Assembly: GCF_028682635.1 (NCBI RefSeq)
Contig: NZ_JANHLK010000006.1
Coordinates: 1 to 64,000, forward strand
Source of the DNA: Pseudomonas putida
GTDB taxonomy: Bacteria > Pseudomonadota > Gammaproteobacteria > Pseudomonadales > Pseudomonadaceae
Length of the DNA stretch: 64,000 bases
Direction: 5' to 3'
The notes beneath the pieces were generated by a model. The model saw nothing but the letters and a program-made list of their open reading frames with translations. It was not told where the DNA came from and did no database searches. This document shows positions 1 through 13,600 of this stretch, piece by piece. Within the stretch, counting starts at the first letter, position 1, and each line of letters begins with the position of its first letter. Both the position numbers and the translations under genes were made by a program.

Positions 1-86
1 CCGCAGGAAAATCTGTCACCCCGGGTTTCTATGCAAGGGCTCAGGGCGTGGCTATCATGCGGGCCTCATTGTGAGGCGAGACCTGC
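1..86. other. Upstream region of birA, nothing firmly assigned
   Basis: The window opens inside an intergenic stretch. A TATCAT hexamer at 53-58 could be a -10 element for birA, but I see no convincing -35 at the right distance. No gene end is recognisable. Confidence 0.3.
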
Positions 87-1046
87 ATGCTGACGTTGTT
101 AGAGCTTCTTAAAGATGGCCGATTCCATTCGGGCGAGGCGCTGGGCGCTGCCCTGGGCATTAGTCGCAGTGCTGTGTGGAAGCAGCTTCAGCATCTTGAG
201 GCTGAGTTGGGGTTGTCTATTCATAAGGTTCGAGGACGCGGCTATCAACTGGCTGCGCCGTTGACTCTGCTTGATCCCGTGGAGGTAGAGCGACTGGCTC
301 CCTCTTGCAAATGGCCAGTTCTGGTCTTCGACTCTCTGGATTCCACCAATGCCGAAGCCTTGCGCGCCATCGAGCGGCACCAGGTTGCGCCTTTTGTTGT
401 GCTTGCCGAGCGGCAGACTGCGGGCCGCGGGCGGCGAGGGCGAAAATGGGTCAGTCCATTCGCAGAGAATATCTATTACAGCCTGGTCTTGCGGATCGAG
501 GGGGGCATGCGCCAGCTGGAAGGCTTGAGCCTTGTCGTGGGGCTCGCCGTCATGCAGGCCTTGCGCGAGCTCGGTATTCCCGGTGTGGGCTTGAAATGGC
601 CCAACGATGTGCTGGTGGGGCAGAAGAAGATCGCCGGCATCCTGCTTGAGTTGGTGGGGGACCCTGCCGACGTCTGTCACGTGGTGCTGGGTGTCGGGAT
701 TAATGTGAACATGCAGATGACCGATGAAGTCGACCAGCAATGGACGTCCATGCGCCTGGAGTCGGGCAGGGCGTTTGATCGCAATCGCCTGGTCGCGCAG
801 CTGGGGGAAATGCTGCAGAAGTACCTGGCTCGCCATCAGGCGGATGGCTTTTCGGCAATCCAGGCTGAGTGGGAGCAGCATCACCTGTGGCAGGGGCGTG
901 CGGTGTCGTTGATTGCGGGTGCAAACCAAATAGATGGCGAAGTGCTGGGCATCGATGGTCAGGGTGCGCTGCGCTTGAAGGTGGGTGATGTGGAAAAAGT
1001 CTTCAGTGGCGGTGAGCTAAGTCTGAGGTTGCGTCATGATTCTTGA
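87..1046 (+). CDS. birA: Bifunctional biotin-protein ligase / biotin operon repressor BirA
   Basis: The 319-residue product is the length of two-domain BirA. An N-terminal winged helix-turn-helix (about residues 5-60, [14 protein letters not shown]) would bind the bio operator. The catalytic domain carries the adenylate-binding [13 protein letters not shown] loop and the [17 protein letters not shown] segment. The enzyme makes biotinyl-5'-AMP and transfers biotin to the carrier subunit of acetyl-CoA carboxylase in the cytosol. The start follows GGCGAG. The 3' end overlaps coaX by 11 bases, so the two are very probably co-transcribed and translationally coupled. Confidence 0.96.
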   Translation: MLTLLELLKDGRFHSGEALGAALGISRSAVWKQLQHLEAELGLSIHKVRGRGYQLAAPLTLLDPVEVERLAPSCKWPVLVFDSLDSTNAEALRAIERHQVAPFVVLAERQTAGRGRRGRKWVSPFAENIYYSLVLRIEGGMRQLEGLSLVVGLAVMQALRELGIPGVGLKWPNDVLVGQKKIAGILLELVGDPADVCHVVLGVGINVNMQMTDEVDQQWTSMRLESGRAFDRNRLVAQLGEMLQKYLARHQADGFSAIQAEWEQHHLWQGRAVSLIAGANQIDGEVLGIDGQGALRLKVGDVEKVFSGGELSLRLRHDS

Positions 1047-1785
1047 GCTCGACTGCGGAAACAGTTTCATCAAGTGGCGCGTCCTCGAGGCGAATGCCCG
1101 TCAGGTCGTGGGAGAGGGTGTCGTCGATTCCGACCTGGCATTGCTTGAGGGTGTGAAAGAGATTCAAGGCCTTGCCCTGAAGTTCTGTCGCCTGGTGAGT
1201 GTCAGGACGGCCGAAGAAACCGGTGACTTGATTGCCCGGCTGAAGGCGACCTTCGATATTTCAGTGGTCTGTGCAGCCCCCACAGAGGCAATGGCCGGTG
1301 TTCGCAACGGCTATGAGGAATTCGAACGACTGGGCCTTGATCGCTGGCTGGCGCTGCTGGGAGGTTTTCATCTGGCGTCTGGCGCCTGCCTTGTACTTGA
1401 TTTTGGTACGGCGGTGACTGCGGACTTTGTTTCCGGGAATGGAGAGCATCTCGGAGGGTTCATATGCCCTGGGATGCCATTGATGCGAAACCAGCTGCGC
1501 ACCCACACCCGCAAGATTCGTTATGGAGATCTGGCGGCTGAGCGCGCCTTGGAGCGGCTTGTTCCAGGTCGTACAACGGTCGAGGCGGTTGAGCGCGGCT
1601 GCCTGCTGATGCTTCGGGGGTTCGTTCTGACGCAGCTGGAGATGGCGCGTGGTTATTGGGGGGAGAGTTTTACGGTATTCCTCACTGGTGGCGATGCGGC
1701 GCTGGTCAGCGAGATCGTGCCTGAGGCCCGGGTGGTTCCCGACCTGGTGTTCGTCGGCTTGGCGATGGCATGCCCTTTGTCCTGA
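1036..1785 (+). CDS. coaX: Type III pantothenate kinase
   Basis: The 249-residue product matches CoaX. The N-terminal [14 protein letters not shown] segment is the ASKHA-fold phosphate-1 motif with the catalytic Asp. [13 protein letters not shown] and [11 protein letters not shown] are the conserved ATP/pantothenate-site segments. It catalyses the first step of coenzyme A synthesis and needs a monovalent cation, as is known for this family. The ATG lies inside the end of birA, and the small SPOR-type gene starts 7 bases after its stop. No CoaA-type kinase is visible in this window. Confidence 0.95.
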   Translation: MILELDCGNSFIKWRVLEANARQVVGEGVVDSDLALLEGVKEIQGLALKFCRLVSVRTAEETGDLIARLKATFDISVVCAAPTEAMAGVRNGYEEFERLGLDRWLALLGGFHLASGACLVLDFGTAVTADFVSGNGEHLGGFICPGMPLMRNQLRTHTRKIRYGDLAAERALERLVPGRTTVEAVERGCLLMLRGFVLTQLEMARGYWGESFTVFLTGGDAALVSEIVPEARVVPDLVFVGLAMACPLS

Positions 1786-1792
1786 GGTCTTT

Positions 1793-2233
1793 ATGCGTTG
1801 GTTGTTTCTGCTGCTGCTCGTTCTCAATGTGTTCTATTACGTCTGGCATCAACAGGAGGCCCCCCTGCGAGCCAAGGATGTGACGCCCCTGAGCTTGTAT
1901 CGCGGCTCCCAGCAGGACATTCGTCTCTTGAGCGAGGCGACGGACAAGGCCAAGGATAAAGGGCAGGTGGCGCAGGCAGAGGCGGAGTGCCTATATCTGG
2001 GTGGTTTTACTCGCCAGGAGGTCGAGCAAGCGCTTGAACGCAGGTTGACCGGCATGGGCGTGAAGTATCAGTCGCTGCCGCCCAGTGCCGCTGAACCCCC
2101 TGCGTACTGGGTCCGAGTGGCCCCTGAAAGCAAGCGCTGGCTGGATGACCTGCAGCTGATAAACCTTTCTAGAGAATTCAATGAGTTAAAACATAAAATA
2201 ATGCTGTGTGGGGGGGTTGCACCCACCGAATAG
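1793..2233 (+). CDS. Small membrane-anchored SPOR-domain-like protein
   Basis: The 146-residue protein begins with an uncleaved signal-anchor (MRWLFLLLLVLNVFYYVW), followed by a polar linker. A C-terminal segment of about 75 residues has the LYLGGF and AYWVRV spacing seen in SPOR (sporulation-related, glycan-binding) domains. I chose the ATG 8 bases after the coaX stop, because the longer upstream reading would run through coaX. Position after birA-coaX is as in other pseudomonads, where the gene is also a hypothetical. A septal or envelope role is inferred only from the SPOR resemblance. Confidence 0.75.
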   Translation: MRWLFLLLLVLNVFYYVWHQQEAPLRAKDVTPLSLYRGSQQDIRLLSEATDKAKDKGQVAQAEAECLYLGGFTRQEVEQALERRLTGMGVKYQSLPPSAAEPPAYWVRVAPESKRWLDDLQLINLSREFNELKHKIMLCGGVAPTE

Positions 2234-2245
2234 TTTGCATAGAAT
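2217..2245 (+). promoter_or_regulatory. Candidate upstream promoter of the tRNA cluster
   Basis: TTGCAC (2217-2222) and TAGAAT (2240-2245) are separated by 17 bases. The element overlaps the end of the SPOR-type gene and lies about 130 bases before tRNA-Tyr. It would act in tandem with the promoter at 2336-2363. Confidence 0.45.
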
Positions 2246-2335
2246 GGCGCCCGCTCCACAGCGAAGACCTAAAGCGGTCAACGAGGTGAAGCGAGGTCAA
2301 CGCAGATAAGCTCAGGATTTTAATGAGAAAAATGC

Positions 2336-2363
2336 TTGACAGAAGGCTGGCATGATGTAGAAT
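2336..2363 (+). promoter_or_regulatory. Promoter of the Tyr-Gly-Thr tRNA cluster
   Basis: A perfect TTGACA (2336-2341) and TAGAAT (2358-2363) are spaced by 16 bases. The predicted start falls a few bases before the mature tRNA-Tyr 5' end. A C/G-rich stretch follows the -10, as in the discriminator of stringently controlled stable-RNA promoters. Confidence 0.75.
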
Positions 2364-2376
2364 GCCGGCTCGCTTA

Positions 2377-2461
<85 letters not shown>

Positions 2462-2485
2462 TTTTTAGCGAGAGCTGCAAGCCTC

Positions 2486-2559
<74 letters not shown>

Positions 2560-2585
2560 CGTTTGCAGGTTTTGCACAGTGTTAC

Positions 2586-2661
2586 GCTCTTGTAGCTCAG
2601 TTGGTAGAGCACACCCTTGGTAAGGGTGAGGTCAGCGGTTCAAATCCGCTCAAGAGCTCCA
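2586..2661 (+). tRNA. tRNA-Thr (GGT)
   Basis: The acceptor GCTCTTG pairs with CAAGAGC. The anticodon GGT is at 2619-2621, the T-arm is GCGGTTCAAATCCGC, and CCA is encoded. In many gamma-proteobacteria this gene is followed by tufB, which is absent here. Confidence 0.97.
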
Positions 2662-2667
2662 TATAAC

Positions 2668-2699
2668 AAGGCAGATATGAAAATATCTGCCTTTGTTTT
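2668..2699 (+). terminator. Rho-independent terminator after the tRNA-Thr gene
   Basis: An 11-bp perfect stem AAGGCAGATAT/ATATCTGCCTT closes a GAAA tetraloop and is followed by TGTTTT. It ends the Tyr-Gly-Thr tRNA transcript. Confidence 0.85.
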
Positions 2700-2781
2700 A
2701 ATGGCTTGGTTGTGTTTCGTTGTGCTTGAGGGCGGCTTGAGTCCCAGGTGCTGGTGAAGTGCAAAGGTCATTGAGTAAGTG

Positions 2782-2810
2782 TTGTAAAGTCTTTTTCGGG
2801 CCTGCATAAT
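2782..2810 (+). promoter_or_regulatory. Promoter for tRNA-Trp-secE-nusG
   Basis: TTGTAA (2782-2787) and CATAAT (2805-2810) have a 17-base spacer. It lies between the tRNA-Thr terminator and tRNA-Trp. The GGTCGGCC stretch after the -10 resembles a G/C-rich discriminator. Confidence 0.65.
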
Positions 2811-2830
2811 GGTCGGCCTGATTTTGTTTT

Positions 2831-2906
2831 AGGTCAGTAGCTCAATTGGCAGAGCGACGGTCTCCAAAACCGTAGGTTGGGGGTTCGATTCCCTCCTGAC
2901 CTGCCA
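2831..2906 (+). tRNA. tRNA-Trp (CCA)
   Basis: The acceptor AGGTCAG pairs with CTGACCT. The anticodon CCA is at 2864-2866 within stem ACGGT/ACCGT, the T-arm is GGGGGTTCGATTCCC, and a 3' CCA is encoded. It is 45 bases before secE and probably co-transcribed with it. Confidence 0.97.
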
Positions 2907-2951
2907 GATTCACTCGGTGTGTCTGGCTTTCTTTTCACAGGATCTTCATAG

Positions 2952-3320
2952 ATGACTCCTAAAGCTGAAGCTCAAGGCTCGCGCTTAGATCTGCTCAAGT
3001 GGCTAGTAGTAGTCGCTTTGGTGGCTGTTGGCGTTGTTGGCAATCAGTATTACTCTGCTTCGCCAATCCTGTACCGCGTGCTCGCTTTGCTTGTGATCGC
3101 TGCTGTAGCTGCCTTTGTAGGCCTGCAGACGGTCAAGGGCAAGTCTTTCTTTGTACTGGTTAAGGAAGCACGCACCGAGATTCGTAAAGTCGTATGGCCA
3201 ACTCGCCAAGAAACCACGCAGACCACGTTGATCGTTGTGGCTGTTGTCCTGGTTATGGCGTTGCTGTTGTGGGGGCTTGATTCCCTGCTCGGCTGGCTTG
3301 TTTCCTTGATTGTCGGCTAA
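2952..3320 (+). CDS. secE: Preprotein translocase subunit SecE
   Basis: The 122-residue membrane protein has three predicted hydrophobic segments (about residues 17-35, 40-60 and 90-118). The conserved cytoplasmic amphipathic stretch EARTEIRKVVWPTRQETTQT lies before the last one. SecE clamps SecY in the inner-membrane SecYEG channel. nusG starts 9 bases after its stop, the usual secE-nusG pair. Confidence 0.97.
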   Translation: MTPKAEAQGSRLDLLKWLVVVALVAVGVVGNQYYSASPILYRVLALLVIAAVAAFVGLQTVKGKSFFVLVKEARTEIRKVVWPTRQETTQTTLIVVAVVLVMALLLWGLDSLLGWLVSLIVG

Positions 3321-3329
3321 GGGTGTCCC

Positions 3330-3863
3330 GTGGCTAAGCGTTGGTACGTTGTGCATGCTTACTCCGGTTACGAGAAGCATGTTATGCGCTCGCTGATCGA
3401 GCGCGTGAAGCTGGCTGGCATGGAAGATGGCTTCGGCGAAATTCTGGTTCCCACTGAAGAAGTGGTTGAAATGCGTAATGGCCAGAAGCGCAAGAGCGAA
3501 CGTAAGTTCTTCCCTGGCTATGTGCTGGTCCAGATGGATATGAACGAGGGTACTTGGCACTTGGTCAAGGATACTCCTCGTGTGATGGGCTTCATCGGCG
3601 GTACTGCCGATAAGCCGGCACCGATCACGGATAAAGAGGCAGAAGCGATTCTGCGTCGCGTCGCCGATGGTAGCGACAAGCCTAAGCCGAAGACCTTGTT
3701 CGAGCCGGGCGAGTCGGTGCGCGTCAATGACGGTCCGTTTGCCGATTTCACCGGCACGGTCGAAGAGGTCAACTACGAAAAGAGCCGGATCCAGGTCGCG
3801 GTGCTCATTTTCGGACGCTCTACCCCGGTAGAGTTGGAGTTCAGTCAGGTCGAAAAGGTCTAA
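3330..3863 (+). CDS. nusG: Transcription termination/antitermination factor NusG
   Basis: The 177-residue protein has the NGN domain (residues 1-125, from [13 protein letters not shown]) that binds the RNA polymerase clamp. A KOW domain follows (about residues 128-177, [21 protein letters not shown]) that contacts NusE/S10 or Rho. It suppresses pausing, couples polymerase to ribosomes and assists Rho. A short hairpin terminator follows. Confidence 0.98.
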   Translation: MAKRWYVVHAYSGYEKHVMRSLIERVKLAGMEDGFGEILVPTEEVVEMRNGQKRKSERKFFPGYVLVQMDMNEGTWHLVKDTPRVMGFIGGTADKPAPITDKEAEAILRRVADGSDKPKPKTLFEPGESVRVNDGPFADFTGTVEEVNYEKSRIQVAVLIFGRSTPVELEFSQVEKV

Positions 3864-3882
3864 CTGAACAAGCATCCCAACC

Positions 3883-3907
3883 CCGCAGCCTTAGGCTGTG
3901 GGGTTTT
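3883..3907 (+). terminator. Terminator after nusG
   Basis: A 9-bp stem CCCGCAGCC/GGCTGTGGG (one G-T pair) closes a TTA loop and is followed by TTTT. It separates secE-nusG from rplK-rplA. Confidence 0.7.
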
Positions 3908-3980
3908 GTCGTCACTGGGATAAACGCGCAAGTAACCGGGGAGCCTTTCGAGGCGTTTGAACCCGTAATTGGAGTGCCTC

Positions 3981-4412
3981 ATGGCCAAGAAGATTACCGC
4001 TTACATCAAGCTGCAAGTGAAGGCCGCTCAGGCTAACCCAAGCCCACCTGTTGGTCCTGCTCTGGGTCAGCACGGCGTGAACATCATGGAATTCTGCAAG
4101 GCTTTCAACGCCCGTACTCAGGGTCTTGAGCCAGGTCTGCCGACTCCAGTGATCATCACTGTCTACAGCGACCGTAGCTTCACGTTCGAAACCAAATCCA
4201 CCCCTGCTTCGGTTCTGCTGAAGAAGGCGGCCGGTCTGACCAGCGGTTCCGCTCGTCCGAACACCGTTAAGGTTGGCACTGTAACCCGTGCTCAGCTGGA
4301 AGAAATCGCGAAAACCAAAAACGCGGATCTGACTGCAGCTGATATGGAAGCAGCCGTGCGTACTATCGCCGGTTCTGCTCGTAGCATGGGCCTTAACGTG
4401 GAGGGTGTGTAA
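3981..4412 (+). CDS. rplK: 50S ribosomal protein L11
   Basis: The 143 residues from [15 protein letters not shown] match L11, which binds 23S rRNA at the GTPase-associated centre and is needed for RelA activation. An in-frame ATG 12 bases upstream gives a non-family extension (MECL), so I chose the ATG at 3981, preceded by GGAG. The last base of the stop is the first base of rplA. Confidence 0.98.
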   Translation: MAKKITAYIKLQVKAAQANPSPPVGPALGQHGVNIMEFCKAFNARTQGLEPGLPTPVIITVYSDRSFTFETKSTPASVLLKKAAGLTSGSARPNTVKVGTVTRAQLEEIAKTKNADLTAADMEAAVRTIAGSARSMGLNVEGV

Positions 4413-5107
4413 TGGCTAAGCTGACCAAGCGTCAAAAGGCTATCGCCGGCAAAATCGAAGCAGGCAAGGCCTACAACTTTGTAGACGCCGCTGCTCTGCT
4501 GGCTGAGCTGTCGACTGTCAAGTTCAGCGAGTCGTTCGACGTTGCTGTAAACCTGGGTGTTGACCCGCGTAAATCCGACCAGGTCGTTCGTAGCGCTACT
4601 GTGCTGCCACACGGCACTGGCAAGACCGTTCGCGTTGCTGTGTTCACCCAGGGTCCAGCTGCTGAAGCCGCTCTGGCTGCCGGCGCTGACCGTGTAGGCA
4701 TGGACGACCTGGCTGCCGAAATGAAAGGCGGCGACCTGAACTATGACGTAGTGATCGCATCCCCGGATGCCATGCGCGTTGTAGGTCAACTGGGTCAGAT
4801 CCTCGGTCCACGTGGTCTGATGCCTAACCCGAAAGTCGGCACCGTAACTCCAGACGTAGCTACCGCGGTTAAAAACGCCAAGGCTGGTCAGGTTCGTTAT
4901 CGCACCGACAAAAACGGCATCATCCACACTTCCGTTGGCAAGATCGGCTTCGACGCCGTCAAGCTGAAGGAAAACGTTGAAGCCCTGATCGCTGATCTGA
5001 AGCGTATCAAGCCAGCTTCCTCGAAAGGCATCTACGTCAAGCGCGTTACCCTGAGCACCACTATGGGCCCAGGTCTGGTTATCGACCAGAGCTCGCTGGA
5101 CGCGTAA
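4412..5107 (+). CDS. rplA: 50S ribosomal protein L1
   Basis: The 231-residue product is full-length L1, the mobile L1-stalk protein that guides deacylated tRNA out of the E site. Family segments include [11 protein letters not shown] and [16 protein letters not shown]. The start codon overlaps the rplK stop (TAATG). In other bacteria L1 also represses its own L11-L1 mRNA. Confidence 0.98.
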   Translation: MAKLTKRQKAIAGKIEAGKAYNFVDAAALLAELSTVKFSESFDVAVNLGVDPRKSDQVVRSATVLPHGTGKTVRVAVFTQGPAAEAALAAGADRVGMDDLAAEMKGGDLNYDVVIASPDAMRVVGQLGQILGPRGLMPNPKVGTVTPDVATAVKNAKAGQVRYRTDKNGIIHTSVGKIGFDAVKLKENVEALIADLKRIKPASSKGIYVKRVTLSTTMGPGLVIDQSSLDA

Positions 5108-5114
5108 GACACAG

Positions 5115-5138
5115 ATTGGCGCGAGTGATCGCGCCAAT
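5115..5138 (+). promoter_or_regulatory. Strong hairpin at the rplA/rplJ junction
   Basis: A perfect 10-bp stem ATTGGCGCGA/TCGCGCCAAT closes a GTGA loop just after the rplA stop. No U-run follows (TGAAAAATTGGGG), so it looks more like a processing or stability hairpin than a classic terminator. Confidence 0.5.
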
Positions 5139-5139
5139 T

Positions 5140-5305
5140 GAAAAATTGGGGTCCCTGCCTGGCGGGGGCTATCCAAGACCGTAGGCGACGCAAGTCTTAA
5201 ACCACAAGCCTACGCAGATGGTGCTCCCGGTTCCTTACCGAATCAGACACCAAAACGACATCCGGTTTCGACCAGATGAAACGGTAACAAGCAGGAGTTA
5301 AACCC
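5140..5305 (+). promoter_or_regulatory. L10 leader region of the rplJL-rpoBC mRNA
   Basis: The 166 bases before rplJ hold no gene. They contain a long-range stem CGTAGGC (5180-5186)/GCCTACG (5208-5214) around ACGCAAGTC and a downstream AGATGGTGCTCCCGG segment. This arrangement resembles the ribosomal L10 leader, where L10-(L12)4 binds and represses translation of rplJ and rplL. Position and pattern support this; a covariance search would settle it. Confidence 0.6.
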
Positions 5306-5806
5306 GTGGCAATTAAACTCGAAGACAAGAAGGCCATCGTCGCTGAAGTCAACGAGGCTGCCAAAGTCGCTCTGTCCGCTGTCGTGGCTGATGCCCGTGG
5401 CGTAACAGTAGGCGCGATGACCGGACTCCGTAAAGAGGCTCGTGAAGCTGGCGTTTACGTACGTGTTGTACGTAACACCCTGCTCAAGCGCGCTGTTGCT
5501 GACACTGAATTCAGTGTCCTCAACGACGTGTTCACTGGCCCTACCCTGATTGCCTTCTCCAAGGAACATCCAGGCGCTGCTGCCCGGATCTTCAAAGAGT
5601 TCGCAAAGGGTCAGGACAAGTTCGAGATCAAGGCAGCTGCGTTCGAGGGCAAGTTCCTCGCAGCTAACCAAATCGACGTACTGGCAACTCTGCCGACCCG
5701 TGACGAAGCAATTTCTCAGCTGATGAGCGTGATTCAAGGCGCTACCAGCAAATTGGCTCGTACTCTGGCGGCAATTCGCGACCAGAAAGAAGCTGCTGCA
5801 GCCTAA
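5306..5806 (+). CDS. rplJ: 50S ribosomal protein L10
   Basis: The 166-residue product is the stalk base protein that carries L7/L12 dimers on its C-terminal helix. Family segments are [18 protein letters not shown] and [11 protein letters not shown]. Translation starts at GTG, eight bases after CAGGAG. It is followed after 75 bases by rplL, the usual pair. Confidence 0.98.
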   Translation: MAIKLEDKKAIVAEVNEAAKVALSAVVADARGVTVGAMTGLRKEAREAGVYVRVVRNTLLKRAVADTEFSVLNDVFTGPTLIAFSKEHPGAAARIFKEFAKGQDKFEIKAAAFEGKFLAANQIDVLATLPTRDEAISQLMSVIQGATSKLARTLAAIRDQKEAAAA

Positions 5807-5881
5807 GGCTCGTCAACTTCTCGCGTTTTTTGTTTTTTTCGATGGTCGCGTAGGCCGTCCCCAATATCAGGAATTAGATTC

Positions 5882-6247
5882 ATGTCTATCTCTCAGAACG
5901 ATATCCTTGAAGCAGTTGGCAACATGTCCGTAATGGAAGTTGTTGAGCTGATCAAAGCTTTCGAAGAAAAATTCGGTGTTACCGCTGCTGCTGCTTCGGC
6001 AGGTCCAGCTGCTGCTGCCGCCGTTGTTGAAGAGCAAACTGAATTCAACGTCATGCTGACCGAAGCTGGCGAGAAGAAAGTTAACGTGATCAAGGCAGTA
6101 CGTGAACTGACCGGTCTGGGCCTGAAAGAAGCCAAGGCTGTAGTTGACGGCGCTCCTGCCATGGTTCTGGAAGCTGTTGCCAAAGACGCAGCTGACAAAG
6201 CCAAAGCAACTCTGGAAGAAGCAGGCGCTAAAGTCGAGCTGAAGTAA
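5882..6247 (+). CDS. rplL: 50S ribosomal protein L7/L12
   Basis: The 121-residue protein has an N-terminal dimerisation domain (residues 1-33), an Ala-rich hinge (about 34-52) and the compact C-terminal factor-binding domain with [17 protein letters not shown]. It recruits EF-Tu, EF-G and IF2 and is present in several copies per ribosome. The 220 bases downstream contain an attenuator-like hairpin before rpoB. Confidence 0.98.
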   Translation: MSISQNDILEAVGNMSVMEVVELIKAFEEKFGVTAAAASAGPAAAAAVVEEQTEFNVMLTEAGEKKVNVIKAVRELTGLGLKEAKAVVDGAPAMVLEAVAKDAADKAKATLEEAGAKVELK

Positions 6248-6293
6248 GCATCGACTTTGCGTCTCCAGCCCGAGCGTTAAGCGACAGGCTGAT

Positions 6294-6322
6294 GGCTGGT
6301 GGCTCTTGCCACCGGCCTTTTT
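6294..6322 (+). terminator. Attenuator-type hairpin between rplL and rpoB
   Basis: A 10-bp stem GGCTGGTGGC/GCCACCGGCC (one T-G pair) closes a TCTT loop and is followed by five T. It lies 47 bases after rplL and 146 before rpoB. Partial termination at this position is known in enterobacteria and sets the ribosomal protein:polymerase ratio; that function is inferred here. Confidence 0.7.
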
Positions 6323-6467
6323 CCGTTATTGGCAGCCGACTGGGTCGGTGCCGGTAACGAGCTGTAACCACCCGATGCGGTGGCGCAAACCATGGGGTTT
6401 GCACGATTTTCTGGCTGCTCCCGTCGGGAGGGGCCAAACAAGCAGGTGACCAAGCTGGGGAACGCTG

Positions 6468-10541
<4,074 letters not shown>

Positions 10542-10556
10542 CACGTGACGCGAATC

Positions 10557-10583
10557 GAGAGCGGGGCAGCACTGCCCGCTCTC
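10557..10583 (+). promoter_or_regulatory. rpoB-rpoC intercistronic hairpin
   Basis: GAGAGCGGGGCAG (10557-10569) pairs with CTGCCCGCTCTC (10572-10583), 12 base pairs with one bulged G and a 2-base apex. No U-run follows and the rpoC Shine-Dalgarno (AGGAGGAAA) comes next, so an RNase processing or stabilising role is more likely than termination. Confidence 0.55.
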
Positions 10584-10605
10584 TGCTCCGCCAGGAGGAA
10601 AGGCC

Positions 10606-13600
10606 TTGAAAGACCTACTGAATTTGCTGAAAAACCAGGGTCAAGTCGAAGAGTTCGACGCCATCCGTATCGGATTGGCATCGCCTGAGATGATCCGTTC
10701 GTGGTCGTTCGGTGAAGTTAAAAAGCCGGAAACCATCAACTACCGTACGTTCAAACCCGAGCGTGACGGCCTGTTCTGCGCCAAGATCTTTGGCCCGGTA
10801 AAGGATTACGAGTGCCTGTGCGGTAAGTACAAGCGCTTGAAGCACCGTGGTGTGATCTGCGAGAAGTGCGGCGTTGAAGTCGCGCTGGCAAAAGTTCGTC
10901 GTGAGCGCATGGCGCACATCGAACTGGCCTCGCCAGTTGCCCACATCTGGTTCCTGAAATCGCTGCCGTCGCGTATCGGCTTGCTGATGGACATGACCCT
11001 GCGCGATATCGAACGCGTTCTCTACTTCGAGAGCTACGTCGTTATCGATCCAGGCATGACCACCCTTGAAAAAGGTCAGCTGCTCAACGACGAGCAGTAC
11101 TTCGAAGCGCTGGAAGAGTTCGGCGACGATTTCGATGCCCGCATGGGTGCCGAAGCTGTCCGCGAACTGCTGCACGCTATCGACCTGGAACACGAGATTG
11201 GCCGTCTGCGTGAAGAAATTCCGCAAACCAACTCCGAAACCAAGATCAAGAAGCTGTCCAAGCGTCTGAAGTTGATGGAAGCCTTCCAGGGTTCCGGCAA
11301 CCTGCCAGAGTGGATGGTGCTGACCGTTCTGCCGGTTCTGCCGCCAGACCTGCGTCCACTGGTCCCGCTGGATGGCGGTCGCTTCGCGACTTCCGACCTC
11401 AACGATCTGTATCGTCGAGTGATCAACCGTAACAACCGTTTGAAGCGCCTGCTGGATCTGTCCGCTCCGGACATCATCGTGCGCAACGAAAAGCGTATGT
11501 TGCAGGAAGCTGTCGATGCACTGCTCGACAACGGTCGTCGTGGCCGCGCTATCACCGGTTCCAACAAGCGTCCTCTGAAATCCCTGGCTGACATGATCAA
11601 GGGTAAGCAGGGTCGTTTCCGTCAGAACTTGCTCGGTAAGCGTGTTGACTACTCCGGTCGTTCGGTAATTACCGTAGGCCCGACCCTGCGTCTGCACCAG
11701 TGCGGTCTGCCGAAGAAGATGGCTCTCGAGCTGTTCAAGCCGTTCATTTTCGGCAAGCTGGAAATGCGTGGTCTGGCGACCACCATCAAGGCTGCCAAGA
11801 AGATGGTCGAGCGCGAACTGCCAGAGGTTTGGGACGTTCTCGCTGAAGTGATTCGCGAACACCCGGTTCTTCTCAACCGTGCACCGACCCTTCACCGTCT
11901 GGGTATCCAGGCGTTTGAACCGGTACTGATCGAAGGTAAGGCTATCCAGCTGCACCCGCTGGTCTGCGCCGCGTACAACGCCGACTTCGACGGCGACCAA
12001 ATGGCCGTGCACGTACCGCTGACACTGGAAGCCCAGCTCGAAGCGCGTGCGTTGATGATGTCGACCAACAACATCCTGTCGCCAGCCAACGGTGAGCCAA
12101 TCATCGTTCCGTCGCAGGACGTTGTATTGGGTCTGTACTACATGACGCGTGAAGCGATCAACGCCAAGGGCGAAGGTCGTGTGTTCGCGGATCTGCAGGA
12201 AGTTGACCGTGTGTTCCGTGCCGGCGAAGCCGCACTGCACGCCAAGGTCAAAGTGCGGATCAACGAAACCGTCAACGACCGTGATGGCGGCAGCGTGACC
12301 AACACCCGTATCGTCGACACCACTGTCGGCCGTGCGCTGTTGTTCCAGGTTGTGCCAAAAGGTCTGTCGTACGACGTCGTCAACCTGCCGATGAAGAAAA
12401 AGGCGATCTCCAAGCTCATCAACCAGTGCTACCGCGTGGTTGGTCTGAAAGAGACCGTGATCTTCGCTGACCAGTTGATGTACACCGGTTTTGCCTATTC
12501 GACCATTTCCGGCGTTTCCATCGGCGTTAACGACTTCGTTATCCCGGATGAAAAAGCCCGCATCATCGGTGCTGCCACCGACGAAGTGAAAGAGATCGAA
12601 AGTCAGTACGCCTCCGGCCTGGTAACCCAGGGCGAGAAGTACAACAAAGTGATCGACCTTTGGTCCAAGGCGAACGACGAAGTTTCCAAGGCGATGATGG
12701 CCAACCTCTCGAAAGAGAAAGTCATCGACCGTCATGGCGTCGAAGTCGACCAGGAGTCCTTCAACTCGATGTACATGATGGCCGACTCGGGTGCGCGGGG
12801 TTCCGCAGCACAGATTCGTCAGCTGGCCGGTATGCGTGGCCTGATGGCCAAGCCGGACGGTTCCATCATCGAAACGCCGATTACTGCGAACTTCCGTGAA
12901 GGTTTGAGCGTACTCCAGTACTTCATCTCCACTCACGGTGCTCGTAAAGGTCTGGCGGATACCGCGTTGAAAACGGCGAACTCGGGTTACCTGACCCGTC
13001 GTCTGGTAGACGTGGCGCAAGACCTGGTTGTAACCGAGATCGATTGCGGCACCGAACACGGTCTGCTGATGACTCCGCACATTGAAGGCGGTGACGTAGT
13101 AGAGCCGTTGGGTGAGCGCGTATTGGGTCGTGTTATCGCCCGTGACGTATTCAAGCCAGGTACCGAGGACGTTATCGTTCCTGCCGGCACCCTGGTGGAC
13201 GAGAAGTGGGTCGAGTTCATCGAACTCAACAGCATCGACGAAGTGATCGTACGTTCGCCGATCAGCTGCGAAACCCGTTTCGGTATCTGCGCCAAGTGCT
13301 ACGGTCGCGACCTGGCTCGTGGTCACCAGGTGAACATCGGTGAAGCGGTCGGCGTTATCGCTGCCCAGTCCATCGGTGAGCCGGGTACCCAGCTGACGAT
13401 GCGTACGTTCCACATCGGTGGTGCGGCAAGCCGGACCTCCGCAGCCGACAGCGTTCAGGTGAAGAATGGCGGTACCGTCCGTCTGCACAACCTGAAACAC
13501 GTTGAGCGAGTGGATGGTCACCTGGTTGCTGTGTCCCGTTCCGGTGAGCTGGCTATCGCTGATGACTTCGGTCGTGAGCGTGAGCGCTACAAGCTGCCGT

